64,000 nucleotides of DNA. Source: Schaalia radingae (lineage in GTDB: Bacteria; Actinomycetota; Actinomycetes; Actinomycetales; Actinomycetaceae). Both the position numbers and the translations under genes were made by a program. The stretch is from NCBI RefSeq assembly GCF_900106055.1, contig NZ_LT629792.1, positions 310,001-374,000 of the forward strand, in the 5' to 3' direction. Shown here piece after piece: positions 10,508 to 19,231 of this stretch. Numbering within the stretch: position 1 is the stretch's first letter; the number at the start of each line of letters is the position of its first letter. The notes beneath the pieces were generated by a model. That model ran no database searches. It was not told the DNA's origin and saw only the letters and a list, made by a program, of their open reading frames with translations.

Positions 10508-11902
10508 CTACTTTTGACCTGACTCAGTGCGCGGAACGCGAAGTGAAAACGGGTTCGACACGTGGCGTGTCGTCACGGAGCTCTTCCTGGCACGTTTCCT
10601 GGTTTGTCGGTGCTGATCGATCAGTGTGGCAGCCACGAGGCTTCCGAGAAGCACAGCCACCCCGATGCCTGCAGCGATTGTCAGGTATTGCGTGCGGCTT
10701 TTTGTCAGATCCTCTTCGGGCTTGACCAGGCGCACAGGTGGAGGAATCGGCCGGTCTGCCCGCTGGTAGCGAGGGTTAGGCGGACCATCCTGCGTACCGT
10801 CGTTCACGAAGTTGATCGCATCCTTGGGTGCAACAATTCCCCACCCGACAATCTCATTGCGTTCAGAGGGCGTGGAGCGTAATGCTGTTGCAAGAATCCT
10901 GTACTTCCAGTCAGCAGGAGTCTCCTCTGGATGAGCAGCAGCGACGAGGGCGGCAATGCCGGCGACGTACCCCGTTGAGTACGACGTGGAGGGCTGCTCG
11001 CCTGACAGGACACAATCACCCCACTGGAGGAACGTGGTCAGCACATCGGAACCGGGAGCTGCCACTTCCACGTGAACGCCGTGCACGACGCTGTCAGAAG
11101 GCTGTCCCTGAAGCGTTACCGCACTGACTGAGAGCACCTGCTCATAGTTGGCAGGAAAACGCACCCCTGAATTTTCCCCGTTCGGATCGGCGTTACCCGC
11201 CGAGGCGACAATGAGCGCACCGGCGTTCGTAGCATAAGCGACTGCCTGAGCCAACTCAGCATGGTCAGACGGTGACGATGCCGGAACAGCAATGATTTTG
11301 GCACCGTGATCGGCCGCCCACCGTATGCCTGCTGCTGTGCGCTTCACGTTCGGACCGCGCCCATTGTCGGTATCCTCGGGTCGCGTGGAAGCATATACGC
11401 GCACAGGCAGAATCTGTGCTGACTTGGCGATGCCGACCAGTCCGGATCCCTCAACTGGCCGCGACGCGATCTGACCGGCGACCGCCGTACCGTGTCCGTC
11501 GACATCGGTGCGCCCATCGCCACCCGAATCAACAAAATCGGTTCCTGGCTGAACAGCTTCCTTCAGGTGCTCATTAGCGCTGCTCACCCCTGAGTCCACA
11601 ACAGCGACGAGCACTCCGCCGGTGGACAGTTCCCACGCCTGCTGGATTCCCAGTCGTTCAAAGACGGGCGGTTCAATCGGAACGTACTGCGTCTTGCCTA
11701 CCTGGCATGCCTGCGGTTCGTCCCCATTGGCGAGGGGGATGCGCGCCCGGTGATCGACTCGCGCAGGCTGGCTGTGAGAAGTGCCAACCGGGGCTTGAGC
11801 GTGAGATGCATGAGGGAGGAGCGACAGTGGAAGCAGGGCGCATACGCATGTCAGGAGGGCGGTGTGTGCCCACCTGACAATGTGTGTCCGTTGTTCGCTC
11901 AT
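10508..11902 (-). CDS. mycP: Mycosin, ESX-associated subtilisin-like protease
   Basis: A 464-residue S8 protease. A signal peptide (about 1-37) is followed by the catalytic domain with Asp103 (AVVDSG), His137 (DGHGTAVAG) and Ser307 (STSYSTGYVAG). A Pro-rich segment and a C-terminal membrane helix (about 415-440) come next, which is the standard mycosin plan. The usual G-T-S before the nucleophile is S-T-S here. Mycosins are needed to keep the ESX membrane complex stable and can cleave secreted substrates at the outer face of the membrane. The start codon overlaps the eccB stop by four bases, so eccD-eccB-mycP form one operon. A second mycosin lies at 17720-19105. Confidence 0.94.
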   Translation of the reverse strand: MSEQRTHIVRWAHTALLTCVCALLPLSLLPHASHAQAPVGTSHSQPARVDHRARIPLANGDEPQACQVGKTQYVPIEPPVFERLGIQQAWELSTGGVLVAVVDSGVSSANEHLKEAVQPGTDFVDSGGDGRTDVDGHGTAVAGQIASRPVEGSGLVGIAKSAQILPVRVYASTRPEDTDNGRGPNVKRTAAGIRWAADHGAKIIAVPASSPSDHAELAQAVAYATNAGALIVASAGNADPNGENSGVRFPANYEQVLSVSAVTLQGQPSDSVVHGVHVEVAAPGSDVLTTFLQWGDCVLSGEQPSTSYSTGYVAGIAALVAAAHPEETPADWKYRILATALRSTPSERNEIVGWGIVAPKDAINFVNDGTQDGPPNPRYQRADRPIPPPVRLVKPEEDLTKSRTQYLTIAAGIGVAVLLGSLVAATLIDQHRQTRKRARKSSVTTRHVSNPFSLRVPRTESGQK

Positions 11903-13311
11903 GAGGCTGAACCTGTGGCAGGATCGATGGGTTTGAGGTCGATGCCTTCAGGGATCAGCGCGATCCACGGCCCGGGAATCGGCGTAATGGAATTTTCGTC
12001 ATACCCCAATCGCTGCATGGCTTCGGAGTAGTTCAGGCCCAGACCGTGCGACAGACCTGTATCAGAGATCAGCATGACGGCACCCAGGGAGCCGCCGGAA
12101 GTGGAACGTGCCAGAACACCGCTTCCGCCCAGAACGGATGTTGACCCCACGGCCGGCGGGTGAGGAGAATTCGAGGCCGCGGGGGAGGCGGACGTGCCCA
12201 TACCCGACTGTGCGGATGCCAGATCTGGTGAATCAGCGGGTATGGCTGACAGGACGCTTCCTTTCTCGATGTCACTGACGTCGAGGTGAGCACACGGCCG
12301 AGCCTGCTCATTGGTAATCGTGCCGAGGGTGTCAGGCCAGTCCGCAGGAACAGGACCGCCTTCAGTGACGACATGAATATTGGCTATTTCACCGACGGAC
12401 ACTGTCGGTGGGTCAATTGTGTACGGGTTGCCGGTGGAAGAGGCCTGGTACATTGCATACGACACGTCGGAGAGCTGGACCAGCTGACCATCGCCTATGA
12501 CGAGGTAGTGGTGGTCTCCCTCGGGAAATTTGACGTTGATGATCGTGCCGACGACGGCATCGTGGACGGACGAGGGCATCCCGCTGACGGGCGTACCGCT
12601 GTTGTCGAGACTGATGGGGGTGAATGGTGTGCCGTTATTGAAGAGATTGAGCCAGTCAGCCGGCACGTCAAAGACAGGTGAATCGTTGATGTTGAGGGTG
12701 TTCTTAAGGACTTCGAGATGTTCGGGTTCGATGCGGTGACGCACATTCTCTGCAATGACGTAGAGGGTGTCGCCCTGTTTGACCAGCGTTGTCGTCACGG
12801 GTTCGAGGCCGTCGGGTCGGATTGACACCCATGTGTGGGTCGACGCGTTTTCCATGACGCATGCGTTCCACTCGGTTGCTTTCAGGTCGGCGGGAGCGGG
12901 GACATTATCGGGTGCTTCAGGTTCTCCGATCGCATCGCCGCGAGGAATACCCGCGATCACTTTTTCTCCCACGGAAACGGTTTGCAGAGAGCCAGCCGGG
13001 GTGCGCATACGCGCTGAGGTGACATTGTAGATCGGGTGCAGTACTCCTTGAACGGAGTAGTAGCGCGCACCTGTTCCCTTGACGATAATCAGCGTGTTGT
13101 TCTGCCAGTTATCCGGCAGGGTGGGGGAGAACTTTCCCATCGCGAAGGCAATGCCGAGCATCAGCAGTGAAATGACGATCCCGCCGATCAGGGGCGGCAC
13201 GAACGATTTGGATTCCAGTTCCCGGCCTCCAGGCGTGCCGGAGATGAACGCCGTGACGAGTCGGCGGCGATTAAACCGTTGCGCATTGAGAATATCTTTA
13301 TTGGAAGCCAT
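11899..13311 (-). CDS. eccB: EccB, ESX/type VII secretion core component
   Basis: A 470-residue EccB family protein. The conserved N-terminus MASNKDILNAQRFNRRRLVTAF is cytosolic, a single membrane helix covers about residues 45-68, and the rest is an extracytoplasmic domain with the LPDNWQNNTLIIVKGTGARYY start typical of the family. EccB caps the periplasmic side of the ESX core and meets MycP there. I place the start at 13311, where ATG overlaps the eccD stop as TAATG and the family N-terminus begins; a start 29 codons upstream would add an unrelated basic tail inside eccD. The ATPase loop reported in some EccB proteins cannot be judged by eye. Confidence 0.93.
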   Translation of the reverse strand: MASNKDILNAQRFNRRRLVTAFISGTPGGRELESKSFVPPLIGGIVISLLMLGIAFAMGKFSPTLPDNWQNNTLIIVKGTGARYYSVQGVLHPIYNVTSARMRTPAGSLQTVSVGEKVIAGIPRGDAIGEPEAPDNVPAPADLKATEWNACVMENASTHTWVSIRPDGLEPVTTTLVKQGDTLYVIAENVRHRIEPEHLEVLKNTLNINDSPVFDVPADWLNLFNNGTPFTPISLDNSGTPVSGMPSSVHDAVVGTIINVKFPEGDHHYLVIGDGQLVQLSDVSYAMYQASSTGNPYTIDPPTVSVGEIANIHVVTEGGPVPADWPDTLGTITNEQARPCAHLDVSDIEKGSVLSAIPADSPDLASAQSGMGTSASPAASNSPHPPAVGSTSVLGGSGVLARSTSGGSLGAVMLISDTGLSHGLGLNYSEAMQRLGYDENSITPIPGPWIALIPEGIDLKPIDPATGSAS

Positions 13312-14630
13312 TAAATGATCCCCCACACCAGGCACGTCAGCGGAATGATCGCGATCAGAGCGATGACGTTGGCTCCATCTGCCAGGCGAGTGAGCCACGG
13401 GCGCAGCCGCGAATTAACGACGTTGGCCGCCAGGATCAGGATCGCGACCAGGACCGTCAGGCCTACCGTCCAGGGAAGCAGCCACGATACCGCCAGAGTT
13501 GCCAGGATCCCGGTGGCGAGCGTGATCAACATGCCGGCGACAACCCCGATAAAGACGTCAATTCGGCCGTGAAGCGACCGCGTCCCCAGCATGAATGCCG
13601 CCCCCACGCATGCCATGAGCAGGACACCCTCGACGGTCGCAACCACCATCGGAACGCAGGTAATGATCACCATGAACGATGCGATCTTCACTGATAAAGC
13701 CAGCGCCTGTCCGGTCACTACCTGTTCATCGACTGCTGCACCTGAGAATGACTCTGTTGATTGGATGTTAAGAGCGGGAATCCGCGAGGGCATCTGTGCC
13801 AGCCCGATCCACGGAGTCGACAGCACGACCAGCGTCAGGAGGGCCACCACCACCGTCGCTGACCGTTGCAGCGAAACTGTGGCGTAGGCAGTCAGTGCGC
13901 CGACGACCATATAGGAAAACCCTGCGAGCAATGGGCCGCCGGCAATGATGCGTAACCCCGGGGGAAGCACCATCGTGGCAAGGGAGCCGAACATGATGCC
14001 GACGCCGATGGCCATGAAACAGTGCGCCAGGTTCCCATCAGTGATGAGGGCAAATCCTGCGACCCCAAGAAGAACGGGAACGGTCAAGCTGAGCGAAACG
14101 GCTCCTGCAGTGCTGCTTCCTCGTGCCACGATCGCTGCAGTGGCGCACACGAGGGCGGCTCCGACAGCTGCGATGATGGCGGTGGCCATCGAGTGTCCAC
14201 CGCGAATTGCGAGCAGCACCGCTGCAGTCAGGATCAGGATGACTCCGCAGTGTGATGACAGCTGTGCACTGTCGCCTTTGGTCCATGCGTCCTGATGTTT
14301 GTTGACGGATGTGCCGATAGCTTCAACCAGATCGTCATAGCGCTGGTCTACTGTGCTGCCACCCTCGGACTCAAGGGTCAGAAGTGTGCCGGGAGTGACG
14401 TGTTGGGCGCGCAGGGTTTGAGAATGGTCGAGTACGCGCCCTGACGGAGTCAGGAGTCGGTATCCCTGAGTTGCCGTTTCTGGATCGAGGCGGCCAAGTG
14501 CTTCAACCATGCCCGGCAGCAGCTCCGCCACGATCAACGATGACGGTACGGACATATCGAGCTTTTGACCAGCGCACATGACGGAGATTGGCATGAGTGT
14601 TCCGGTGCGTGATTTGACGCTCTGTGGCAT
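13311..14630 (-). CDS. eccD: EccD, ESX membrane channel component (paralogue 1)
   Basis: About 439 residues. An N-terminal ubiquitin-like YukD domain (about residues 12-95, with GYRLLTPSGRVLD) is followed by about eleven membrane helices, the EccD plan. EccD forms the wide vestibule of the ESX pore, normally as a dimer of one gene product. The start at 14630 is favoured because GAGAGG sits eight bases upstream; a possible ATG at 14696 has no ribosome-binding site and adds 22 non-family residues. It is the first gene of eccD-eccB-mycP. A divergent second EccD is encoded at 25962-27305. Confidence 0.92.
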   Translation of the reverse strand: MPQSVKSRTGTLMPISVMCAGQKLDMSVPSSLIVAELLPGMVEALGRLDPETATQGYRLLTPSGRVLDHSQTLRAQHVTPGTLLTLESEGGSTVDQRYDDLVEAIGTSVNKHQDAWTKGDSAQLSSHCGVILILTAAVLLAIRGGHSMATAIIAAVGAALVCATAAIVARGSSTAGAVSLSLTVPVLLGVAGFALITDGNLAHCFMAIGVGIMFGSLATMVLPPGLRIIAGGPLLAGFSYMVVGALTAYATVSLQRSATVVVALLTLVVLSTPWIGLAQMPSRIPALNIQSTESFSGAAVDEQVVTGQALALSVKIASFMVIITCVPMVVATVEGVLLMACVGAAFMLGTRSLHGRIDVFIGVVAGMLITLATGILATLAVSWLLPWTVGLTVLVAILILAANVVNSRLRPWLTRLADGANVIALIAIIPLTCLVWGII

Positions 14631-15009
14631 GAACGGTCCTCTCGGATGCGTCGCCCGTGGAATTCGGGCCCCATCTAAGACTAAACGGTATTTCATTTAT
14701 TGGAACATCAACAAACAATAAGTATGAAAGAGGGAAACCGTGAAGGGCATGCTGACGGTTCGATGGGTGAACACCCCGCATACTGCGAATCCGCGGACGA
14801 CCAGCGTTAACTACCGTTTCTTTCGAGCGTAAACGGGCAAAAATCTCGATTTTTTTGCCGATTCTTTCAAGTAACACGTCGGTGACGAAACGTTTACAGT
14901 TTACTTCAGACTATTGCCAAACGGGGGGCGGGTATGTTTCAGTAAGTGTGTCATCTTCCGAGTGTTCGAAGTGAGTGCTCGGCAGCCTACCGATTATGGA
15001 GGATAAAAC
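14631..15009. other. Divergent intergenic region between eccD and the WXG100 genes
   Basis: These 379 bases separate the minus-strand eccD operon from the plus-strand esx genes and should hold promoters for both. The central part is AT-rich compared with the flanks. An imperfect inverted repeat lies at 14836-14859, with arms GGCAAAAATC and GATTTTTTTGCC. Nothing matches a sigma-70 promoter well enough to call. Short frames such as one from 14740 to 14832 are not supported by homology. Confidence 0.5.
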
Positions 15010-15324
15010 ATGGCTGGACAGGTTTCCGCCGCAGAGGGTGCAATCCTCAAAGGCGCTCAAACTGTTTCTTCTACACGTCAGGATCTTGAGGGCCGCCTGA
15101 GCACCTTGCGCTCCAACCTTTCAAGCATCGGCTCACAGTGGGTCGGCAACGCATCTACCGCTTTCCAGCAGCTGATGGTTCAGTGGGATGAGGATGCACG
15201 CAAGATCACCAGTGCGTTGAACGAATTCGAAGCCAACCTGCGTTCATCGCAGCAGGCTTACGACACGACCGATGCCGACCACCAGGCTGCGATGAACTCC
15301 GTCGCCGGCCGTCTTGGAATGTGA
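15010..15324 (+). CDS. WXG100 family ESX secreted protein (EsxA/EsxB-like, first of pair)
   Basis: A 104-residue WXG100 protein: two helices joined by a W-x-G turn (WVGNAST, about residues 45-51). A C-terminal Y-x-x-x-D export signal is seen as YDTTD (about 85-89), and there is no signal peptide. A strong GGAGGA at 14998-15003, seven bases from the ATG, suggests high expression. Proteins of this type leave the cell as hetero- or homodimers through EccC, which recognises the YxxxD/E tail. The next gene encodes the second WXG100 protein 15 bases downstream, so they are co-translated partners. Which is the EsxA and which the EsxB equivalent cannot be settled by sequence alone. Confidence 0.95.
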   Translation: MAGQVSAAEGAILKGAQTVSSTRQDLEGRLSTLRSNLSSIGSQWVGNASTAFQQLMVQWDEDARKITSALNEFEANLRSSQQAYDTTDADHQAAMNSVAGRLGM

Positions 15325-15339
15325 GAGGACTAAGCTGAA

Positions 15340-15624
15340 ATGGATCTGAAAGTAAACTACGGGGCTCTGTCAACCGCCTCAGCAGATATCAACACTGGTG
15401 CTACCGGCATTCAAAACACCTTGGATCAGATGGATTCTGAGCTCCAGCAGCTGCAGACCAACTGGGAAGGCGATGCACAGCAGGCCTACCAGGTTGCCAA
15501 GGCAAAGTGGACCGAGGGCATGACCGGTATGCGTGACGTCCTGGCTCGCATCAGCGTTCTCGTCGAGCAGGCTAACCAGGATTACAACTCAACTGACCAC
15601 CACAACGCAGGACTGTTCCAGTAG
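15340..15624 (+). CDS. WXG100 family ESX secreted protein (second of pair)
   Basis: A 94-residue WXG100 protein with the W-x-G turn in NWEGDAQQAY (about residues 42-51) and a C-terminal YNSTD export motif (about 83-87). Both members of this pair carry a YxxxD tail; in the mycobacterial EsxA/EsxB pair only EsxB does. The gene follows its partner by 15 bases and is itself followed by a large perfect hairpin at 15643-15687. A homologue-type pair next to EccB, EccC and EccD marks this locus as a type VII secretion system. Confidence 0.95.
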   Translation: MDLKVNYGALSTASADINTGATGIQNTLDQMDSELQQLQTNWEGDAQQAYQVAKAKWTEGMTGMRDVLARISVLVEQANQDYNSTDHHNAGLFQ

Positions 15625-15642
15625 TCTGAGCCTTGTGCTTGT

Positions 15643-15687
15643 CGAAAGGGACGCTGCAGGCGGTTTCTCGCGGCAGCGTCCCTTTCG
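15643..15687 (+). terminator. Strong hairpin after the WXG100 pair
   Basis: A perfect 15-bp stem (15643-15657 with 15673-15687, arms beginning CGAAAGGGACGCTGC) encloses a 15-base loop just past the second WXG100 stop codon. There is no T-run after it, so it may act as an mRNA 3'-end stabiliser or partial terminator rather than a classic intrinsic terminator. That would let the WXG100 pair be made in excess over the downstream genes. Confidence 0.75.
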
Positions 15688-15763
15688 CCGGTTCACTATT
15701 TCGATCTGATTCACGACATGGACACAACGATCGTTCGACCACGACAGGTGTAGAGGAGAAACA

Positions 15764-16255
15764 GTGTCTGGAGGCTGGGAAGTAGATGTTGATGCTGCGC
15801 GGACGGAGCTGAATAAGCTGCGCCACGACGGGTTGACTCACGTTACAGCGGCGAAGACTTCCACTGGCAGCATTGCCAGGGGTGAGACCAGCGCGAAGTG
15901 GGGAGTTGAAAGCGGAGCGGTGATGTTCCGTGAGCGTCTCGTTGAAAATTTGAATGAACTGGAGGTCCTCATCGATCTGCTTCATTCAGACTTGACTGCC
16001 TTCTCCGGTGGTGTTGACGATGCGATCAATGCATTCATACGCTCCGATACGGACTCTGAAGCAGAGTTGAAGGTCAAGGAAGCAGAATCTGCCCGAAATG
16101 CCGAGCGCCCGCAGGAGCAGGAACGCCTTCGCGAGCAAAGCGGCGAAGAGGCAGATACGAGTGAGCAGGGCTCAGAAGGCGCGACCGAGCGTACGAACTC
16201 GGAATCCGAAGATGGAAACGAGCGCAGGAATTCGGAGTCCGAAGACCCCGAGTAA
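15764..16255 (+). CDS. WXG100-like helical protein with charged tail, ESX-associated, unknown function
   Basis: A 163-residue protein starting at GTG with GAGGAG about seven bases upstream. Residues 1-95 look like a two-helix WXG100-superfamily hairpin starting SGGWEVDVDAARTELNKL, a pattern like that of DUF6507 proteins. The tail (100-163) is very rich in Glu, Ser and Arg and looks disordered, with a short duplicated stretch around NSESED. There is no signal peptide. Its place between the WXG100 pair and a second helical protein suggests an ESX substrate or substrate chaperone. I recognise no closer family, and the function is unknown. Confidence 0.75.
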   Translation: MSGGWEVDVDAARTELNKLRHDGLTHVTAAKTSTGSIARGETSAKWGVESGAVMFRERLVENLNELEVLIDLLHSDLTAFSGGVDDAINAFIRSDTDSEAELKVKEAESARNAERPQEQERLREQSGEEADTSEQGSEGATERTNSESEDGNERRNSESEDPE

Positions 16256-16304
16256 GCCCCTGAGAGATTCCACATGTTGAACTACTGGAGTGAATAGGTG
16301 AATC

Positions 16305-17723
16305 ATGGCTGGAGAAATCGTCCAACGACTGGAAGCGGTGCAGCAGCTTCCGGTGCGAGGCGCGGAGACGCCGGACTCGATCGAGAAGATTTCAGAAAAA
16401 CTCGATGAGTGCAACGAGATCATTAGCACGTATAAGGCCAGGACGAATATTTCTGGCGAAACCAATGACGCCATTGTGAGTTGGCTATCGCGGTGCCAGA
16501 GTAAAGTGGAGGATTACTCGGCCGCGGTCAGGACGTATTCGAAGGCTTATTCTCAGGCGCAGGTTGCTATCCGACAGGCGGCACGTGAGGGTGAGATGGT
16601 TGTCGCGGAGTATCACCGCGCAGGCCCCAAGCGTCCTGAAGATATCAGCCAGCTCGATTCGGAAGCCGCCCAGATCCTTTCGAAAATGAATGCGGGCCTG
16701 CGCGCGGCATCTCGAACAGGTATGAAAGTGATCTCCAGCGGCCAGCAAGTGAACAGGTCAGGAGGCTCCTCCACAGGGAATAATTCTTCACGGTCAGGAT
16801 CGGGCGTCGGCTACGCGAATTACGACTACCCAAATGGAACTGGCTCTCGTGGACGCGGGCAAAGCGCAGGAATACCGTTGATCTCCGGATCTGAGACACG
16901 TCACGGACTGGGTTCGTGGATGTCGAACATGCGAGGCGAGTCGAGCGCGTCCATCGGAGACGTCAACTCAGGTGCCACGGCATTTGAAAGCGGAACTCGC
17001 AATGAGGCAACGCTGTCAGGCTCCTCCCCTGATGGTGCGATCAGACCTGACGGCCCCCTGAAGGGATATCTGCCGGAGGGAACGCGCCCTAAGGGTATCG
17101 GTGCATTCCTCGATCAGGGAATCGCTGCGGAGGGAAGTCGTCTGGGAGTAGGCGGCTCGACGGCTGTCATGGCAGGAGGTCTGCTGGGAGCAGGAGCTGC
17201 CACTTTGGCTGCCCGGGCCGGCGGATCAGGTCTGTCAGGACTGTCATTGGCCGGACCGAACGCAGCGGCCGCATTTTCGCGGGGAGTTCCCGCCAGCGGA
17301 ATCGTGTCATCGTCCACCTCGGGTGGTGCTGGAGGAAGTGCAGCAGGAATGTCCGCGCAAGGCACAACAGGTGGTGCTGGAGGAAGTGCAGCAGGAATGT
17401 CCGCGCAAGGCACAACAGGTGGCGCTGGAGGAATGGCTGCCCGGGGCGCGACAGGCTTTGGAGCTCGGGGTGCAGGTGGTGCGGCCAACTCTTCAGCTGC
17501 GGCTGCCGCAGGTCGAGGCGGAATGGGACGAGGCTTTATGGCACCCATGGGCGGTACCGGTGCCGGCTCTGACAACAGCGAGAGAAAATCCGCGCTCGTG
17601 GGATACGATGTATTCCGTTTGGAAGACGACGCAGCTTCAGAACCATACGAATCAGAGCAGTCAGGAGCAGGTTCAGCGGAGGATCTACATGCCAGTGAAA
17701 GCGAAATCGAGGATCGTTGGTGA
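16305..17723 (+). CDS. Helical plus Gly/Ala/Ser-rich probable ESX substrate
   Basis: A 472-residue protein. The N-terminal part (about 1-150) is helical and coiled-coil-like; the rest is low-complexity Gly/Ser/Ala-rich sequence. It contains two exact copies of a 16-residue unit GGAGGSAAGMSAQGTT and a degenerate third copy (about residues 340-385). A hydrophobic stretch VMAGGLLGAGAATLAARAG near 289-307 may be a weak membrane segment. The acidic C-terminus overlaps the start of the second mycosin by four bases. The order WXG100 pair, small helical protein, large helical/Gly-rich protein, mycosin resembles ESX substrate cassettes where the big protein plays a PPE/Esp-like role. This is an inference from layout; I recognise no named family. 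Confidence 0.75.
   Translation: MAGEIVQRLEAVQQLPVRGAETPDSIEKISEKLDECNEIISTYKARTNISGETNDAIVSWLSRCQSKVEDYSAAVRTYSKAYSQAQVAIRQAAREGEMVVAEYHRAGPKRPEDISQLDSEAAQILSKMNAGLRAASRTGMKVISSGQQVNRSGGSSTGNNSSRSGSGVGYANYDYPNGTGSRGRGQSAGIPLISGSETRHGLGSWMSNMRGESSASIGDVNSGATAFESGTRNEATLSGSSPDGAIRPDGPLKGYLPEGTRPKGIGAFLDQGIAAEGSRLGVGGSTAVMAGGLLGAGAATLAARAGGSGLSGLSLAGPNAAAAFSRGVPASGIVSSSTSGGAGGSAAGMSAQGTTGGAGGSAAGMSAQGTTGGAGGMAARGATGFGARGAGGAANSSAAAAAGRGGMGRGFMAPMGGTGAGSDNSERKSALVGYDVFRLEDDAASEPYESEQSGAGSAEDLHASESEIEDRW
17322..17417 (+). repeat. 48-bp in-frame tandem repeat
   Basis: Two identical 48-bp units (17322-17369 and 17370-17417), each coding for GGAGGSAAGMSAQGTT, are followed by a diverged partial unit starting at 17418. 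Identity at the DNA level, including third positions, points to recent duplication. The copy number could change by slippage without shifting the frame. Confidence 0.9.
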
Positions 17724-19105
17724 GTAGTTTCCCGATTCGATCAACTCGCCCCCTCAGAAGTCTCAGCCTCTGCCTGTCAGCAGTGCTCATCGCTCTGCTG
17801 TGCATGGTGGGCGTCCCCGCCCACGGCGATGACACAATTCGCGACCAGGCCTACGAGGACTATCTGGGGTTGGACGAGGCGCGCTCGCAGGGGCTGGATG
17901 GGTCCGGCATCACGATCGGAATCGTGGACGGACTGGCCGATACGGGAGTGCCGGAACTGGCCGGTGCCGACATCGCCGCTCACGAGGCAATGTGCTCTGA
18001 CGCCGCATTCGAACCTATTGAAGTGTCACACGCAACCGCCGTCACGTCAGTAGTCGCCTCGCCGGATTACGGCGTGGCACCCGGTGCGACAATCGTGAAC
18101 TTTGCGGTGACGTCGACGTTCAATAAGTCCAGTGACGGCCTGTCCACGCAGTGCGCTGCCCAGGACGACGTGGTCAGTGCAATCAATGCCGCCATCAATG
18201 CGGGCGCCGATATCGTGGTGATCACGATCGGTGGCAGCGCTTCGCTGCTCCAATATGTCTCGATGCGCGCCGAGCTGCACGAGGTGTTGCTGGTGGCAGC
18301 TGCCGGCAATAAAGAGGATTTCCCTATCAACATCGCCGCAGATAACGGTGTCCTGGCTGTGGGCTCATCTGACTTTGAAGGCAACCGCTCAACGTTTTCG
18401 TCCCACGGCGAGGGGTTGGACGTGGTCCTTCCCGGTGAACAGATCACGCTTCGCGACCCGGACCCTGACGGCAACCTCACGGTCATTACACCTGATGCAT
18501 GGGGAACCTCGTTTTCAGCTCCAATGGCTGCCGGCATGCTGGCATTGGGTATGCAGAAGTGGCCCGAGGCGACGCCGTACGAAGTGCTCAACGCTTTTTC
18601 GTGGTCAACAGGTCGTGAAGACTGGGATGAGCAGATTGGTTTTGGAGTTCCGCAGCTGCATGAGTTCCTCAACGCCGATCCAACCCGTTTCAAGGACGAA
18701 AACCCCCTGCTGCACAAATCAGATCACGGCCCTGATGATCAGCTGCGAGCCGATTACCGCGACGGCCTCATTGACCCCTTCTTCACGATAGATGTCGGAG
18801 ACAAGGACTACGTGTATCGCGGGCGCGCAGACGACGCTTTTGCACGTCCCGAATACGGCGATCAATGGCAGCCCGGCACCTCACCGCGCTTTACCCAATC
18901 GGGGCAGTCAGGTGCCAGCCAGTCTGACGCCAGCCAACTGCCTCAGTCCGCACCATCAGACGGGGTCGGCCAGTCCAATGGCATACCGCTTGGCATCTGG
19001 ATTGCAGTAGGTGCAGTCGTCTTTGTCGTCATAATTGTGGTCGTCGTGCTTGTTGCCCGCGCGCGTTCGCCTCGGACCGGCACTCCACGTCAGCAGCCAT
19101 TCTAA
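17720..19105 (+). CDS. Second mycosin-like S8 protease
   Basis: About 461 residues. A signal peptide (about 1-36) is followed by a subtilisin domain with Asp70 (IGIVDG), His104 (VSHATAVTS), Asn197 (AAAGN) and Ser264 (GTSFSAPMAAG). A Ser/Gln-rich linker and a C-terminal helix (about 425-447) end in a short basic tail. The His motif is SHATAV instead of the usual GHGTAV. I choose GTG at 17720, which overlaps the upstream stop as GTGA and has GAGGA six bases before it. All catalytic residues are present, so it should be active. It is divergent from the mycosin at 10508-11902, and its place right after the putative substrates suggests substrate processing. Confidence 0.9.
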   Translation: MSSFPIRSTRPLRSLSLCLSAVLIALLCMVGVPAHGDDTIRDQAYEDYLGLDEARSQGLDGSGITIGIVDGLADTGVPELAGADIAAHEAMCSDAAFEPIEVSHATAVTSVVASPDYGVAPGATIVNFAVTSTFNKSSDGLSTQCAAQDDVVSAINAAINAGADIVVITIGGSASLLQYVSMRAELHEVLLVAAAGNKEDFPINIAADNGVLAVGSSDFEGNRSTFSSHGEGLDVVLPGEQITLRDPDPDGNLTVITPDAWGTSFSAPMAAGMLALGMQKWPEATPYEVLNAFSWSTGREDWDEQIGFGVPQLHEFLNADPTRFKDENPLLHKSDHGPDDQLRADYRDGLIDPFFTIDVGDKDYVYRGRADDAFARPEYGDQWQPGTSPRFTQSGQSGASQSDASQLPQSAPSDGVGQSNGIPLGIWIAVGAVVFVVIIVVVVLVARARSPRTGTPRQQPF

Positions 19106-19231
19106 GAGCAGCCAGGGACGCAGCTGAGGCGCAGTCGATGCGGCAATCGATCTTCCTGGCACACAAACTCTATGAATTTGAGCCCGGACGTGAAAAACTC
19201 GGAGTGAACATCCGACAGGAAGAGGTATGCC

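Noticed and set aside
13312..13398. Longer EccB start inside eccD
   Set aside because: The added residues are basic and unlike EccB. ATG 13311 overlaps the eccD stop and begins with the family N-terminus.
14740..14832. A 30-codon frame with GTG start and GAGGG before it in the eccD-esx gap
   Set aside because: The peptide has no recognisable feature and such short frames are expected by chance; there is no evidence of translation.
17114..17575. Antisense 153-codon Pro/Ala-rich frame
   Set aside because: It is the complement of the Gly/Ala/Ser-rich gene at 16305-17723. Long antisense frames of this kind are normal in GC-rich low-complexity DNA.
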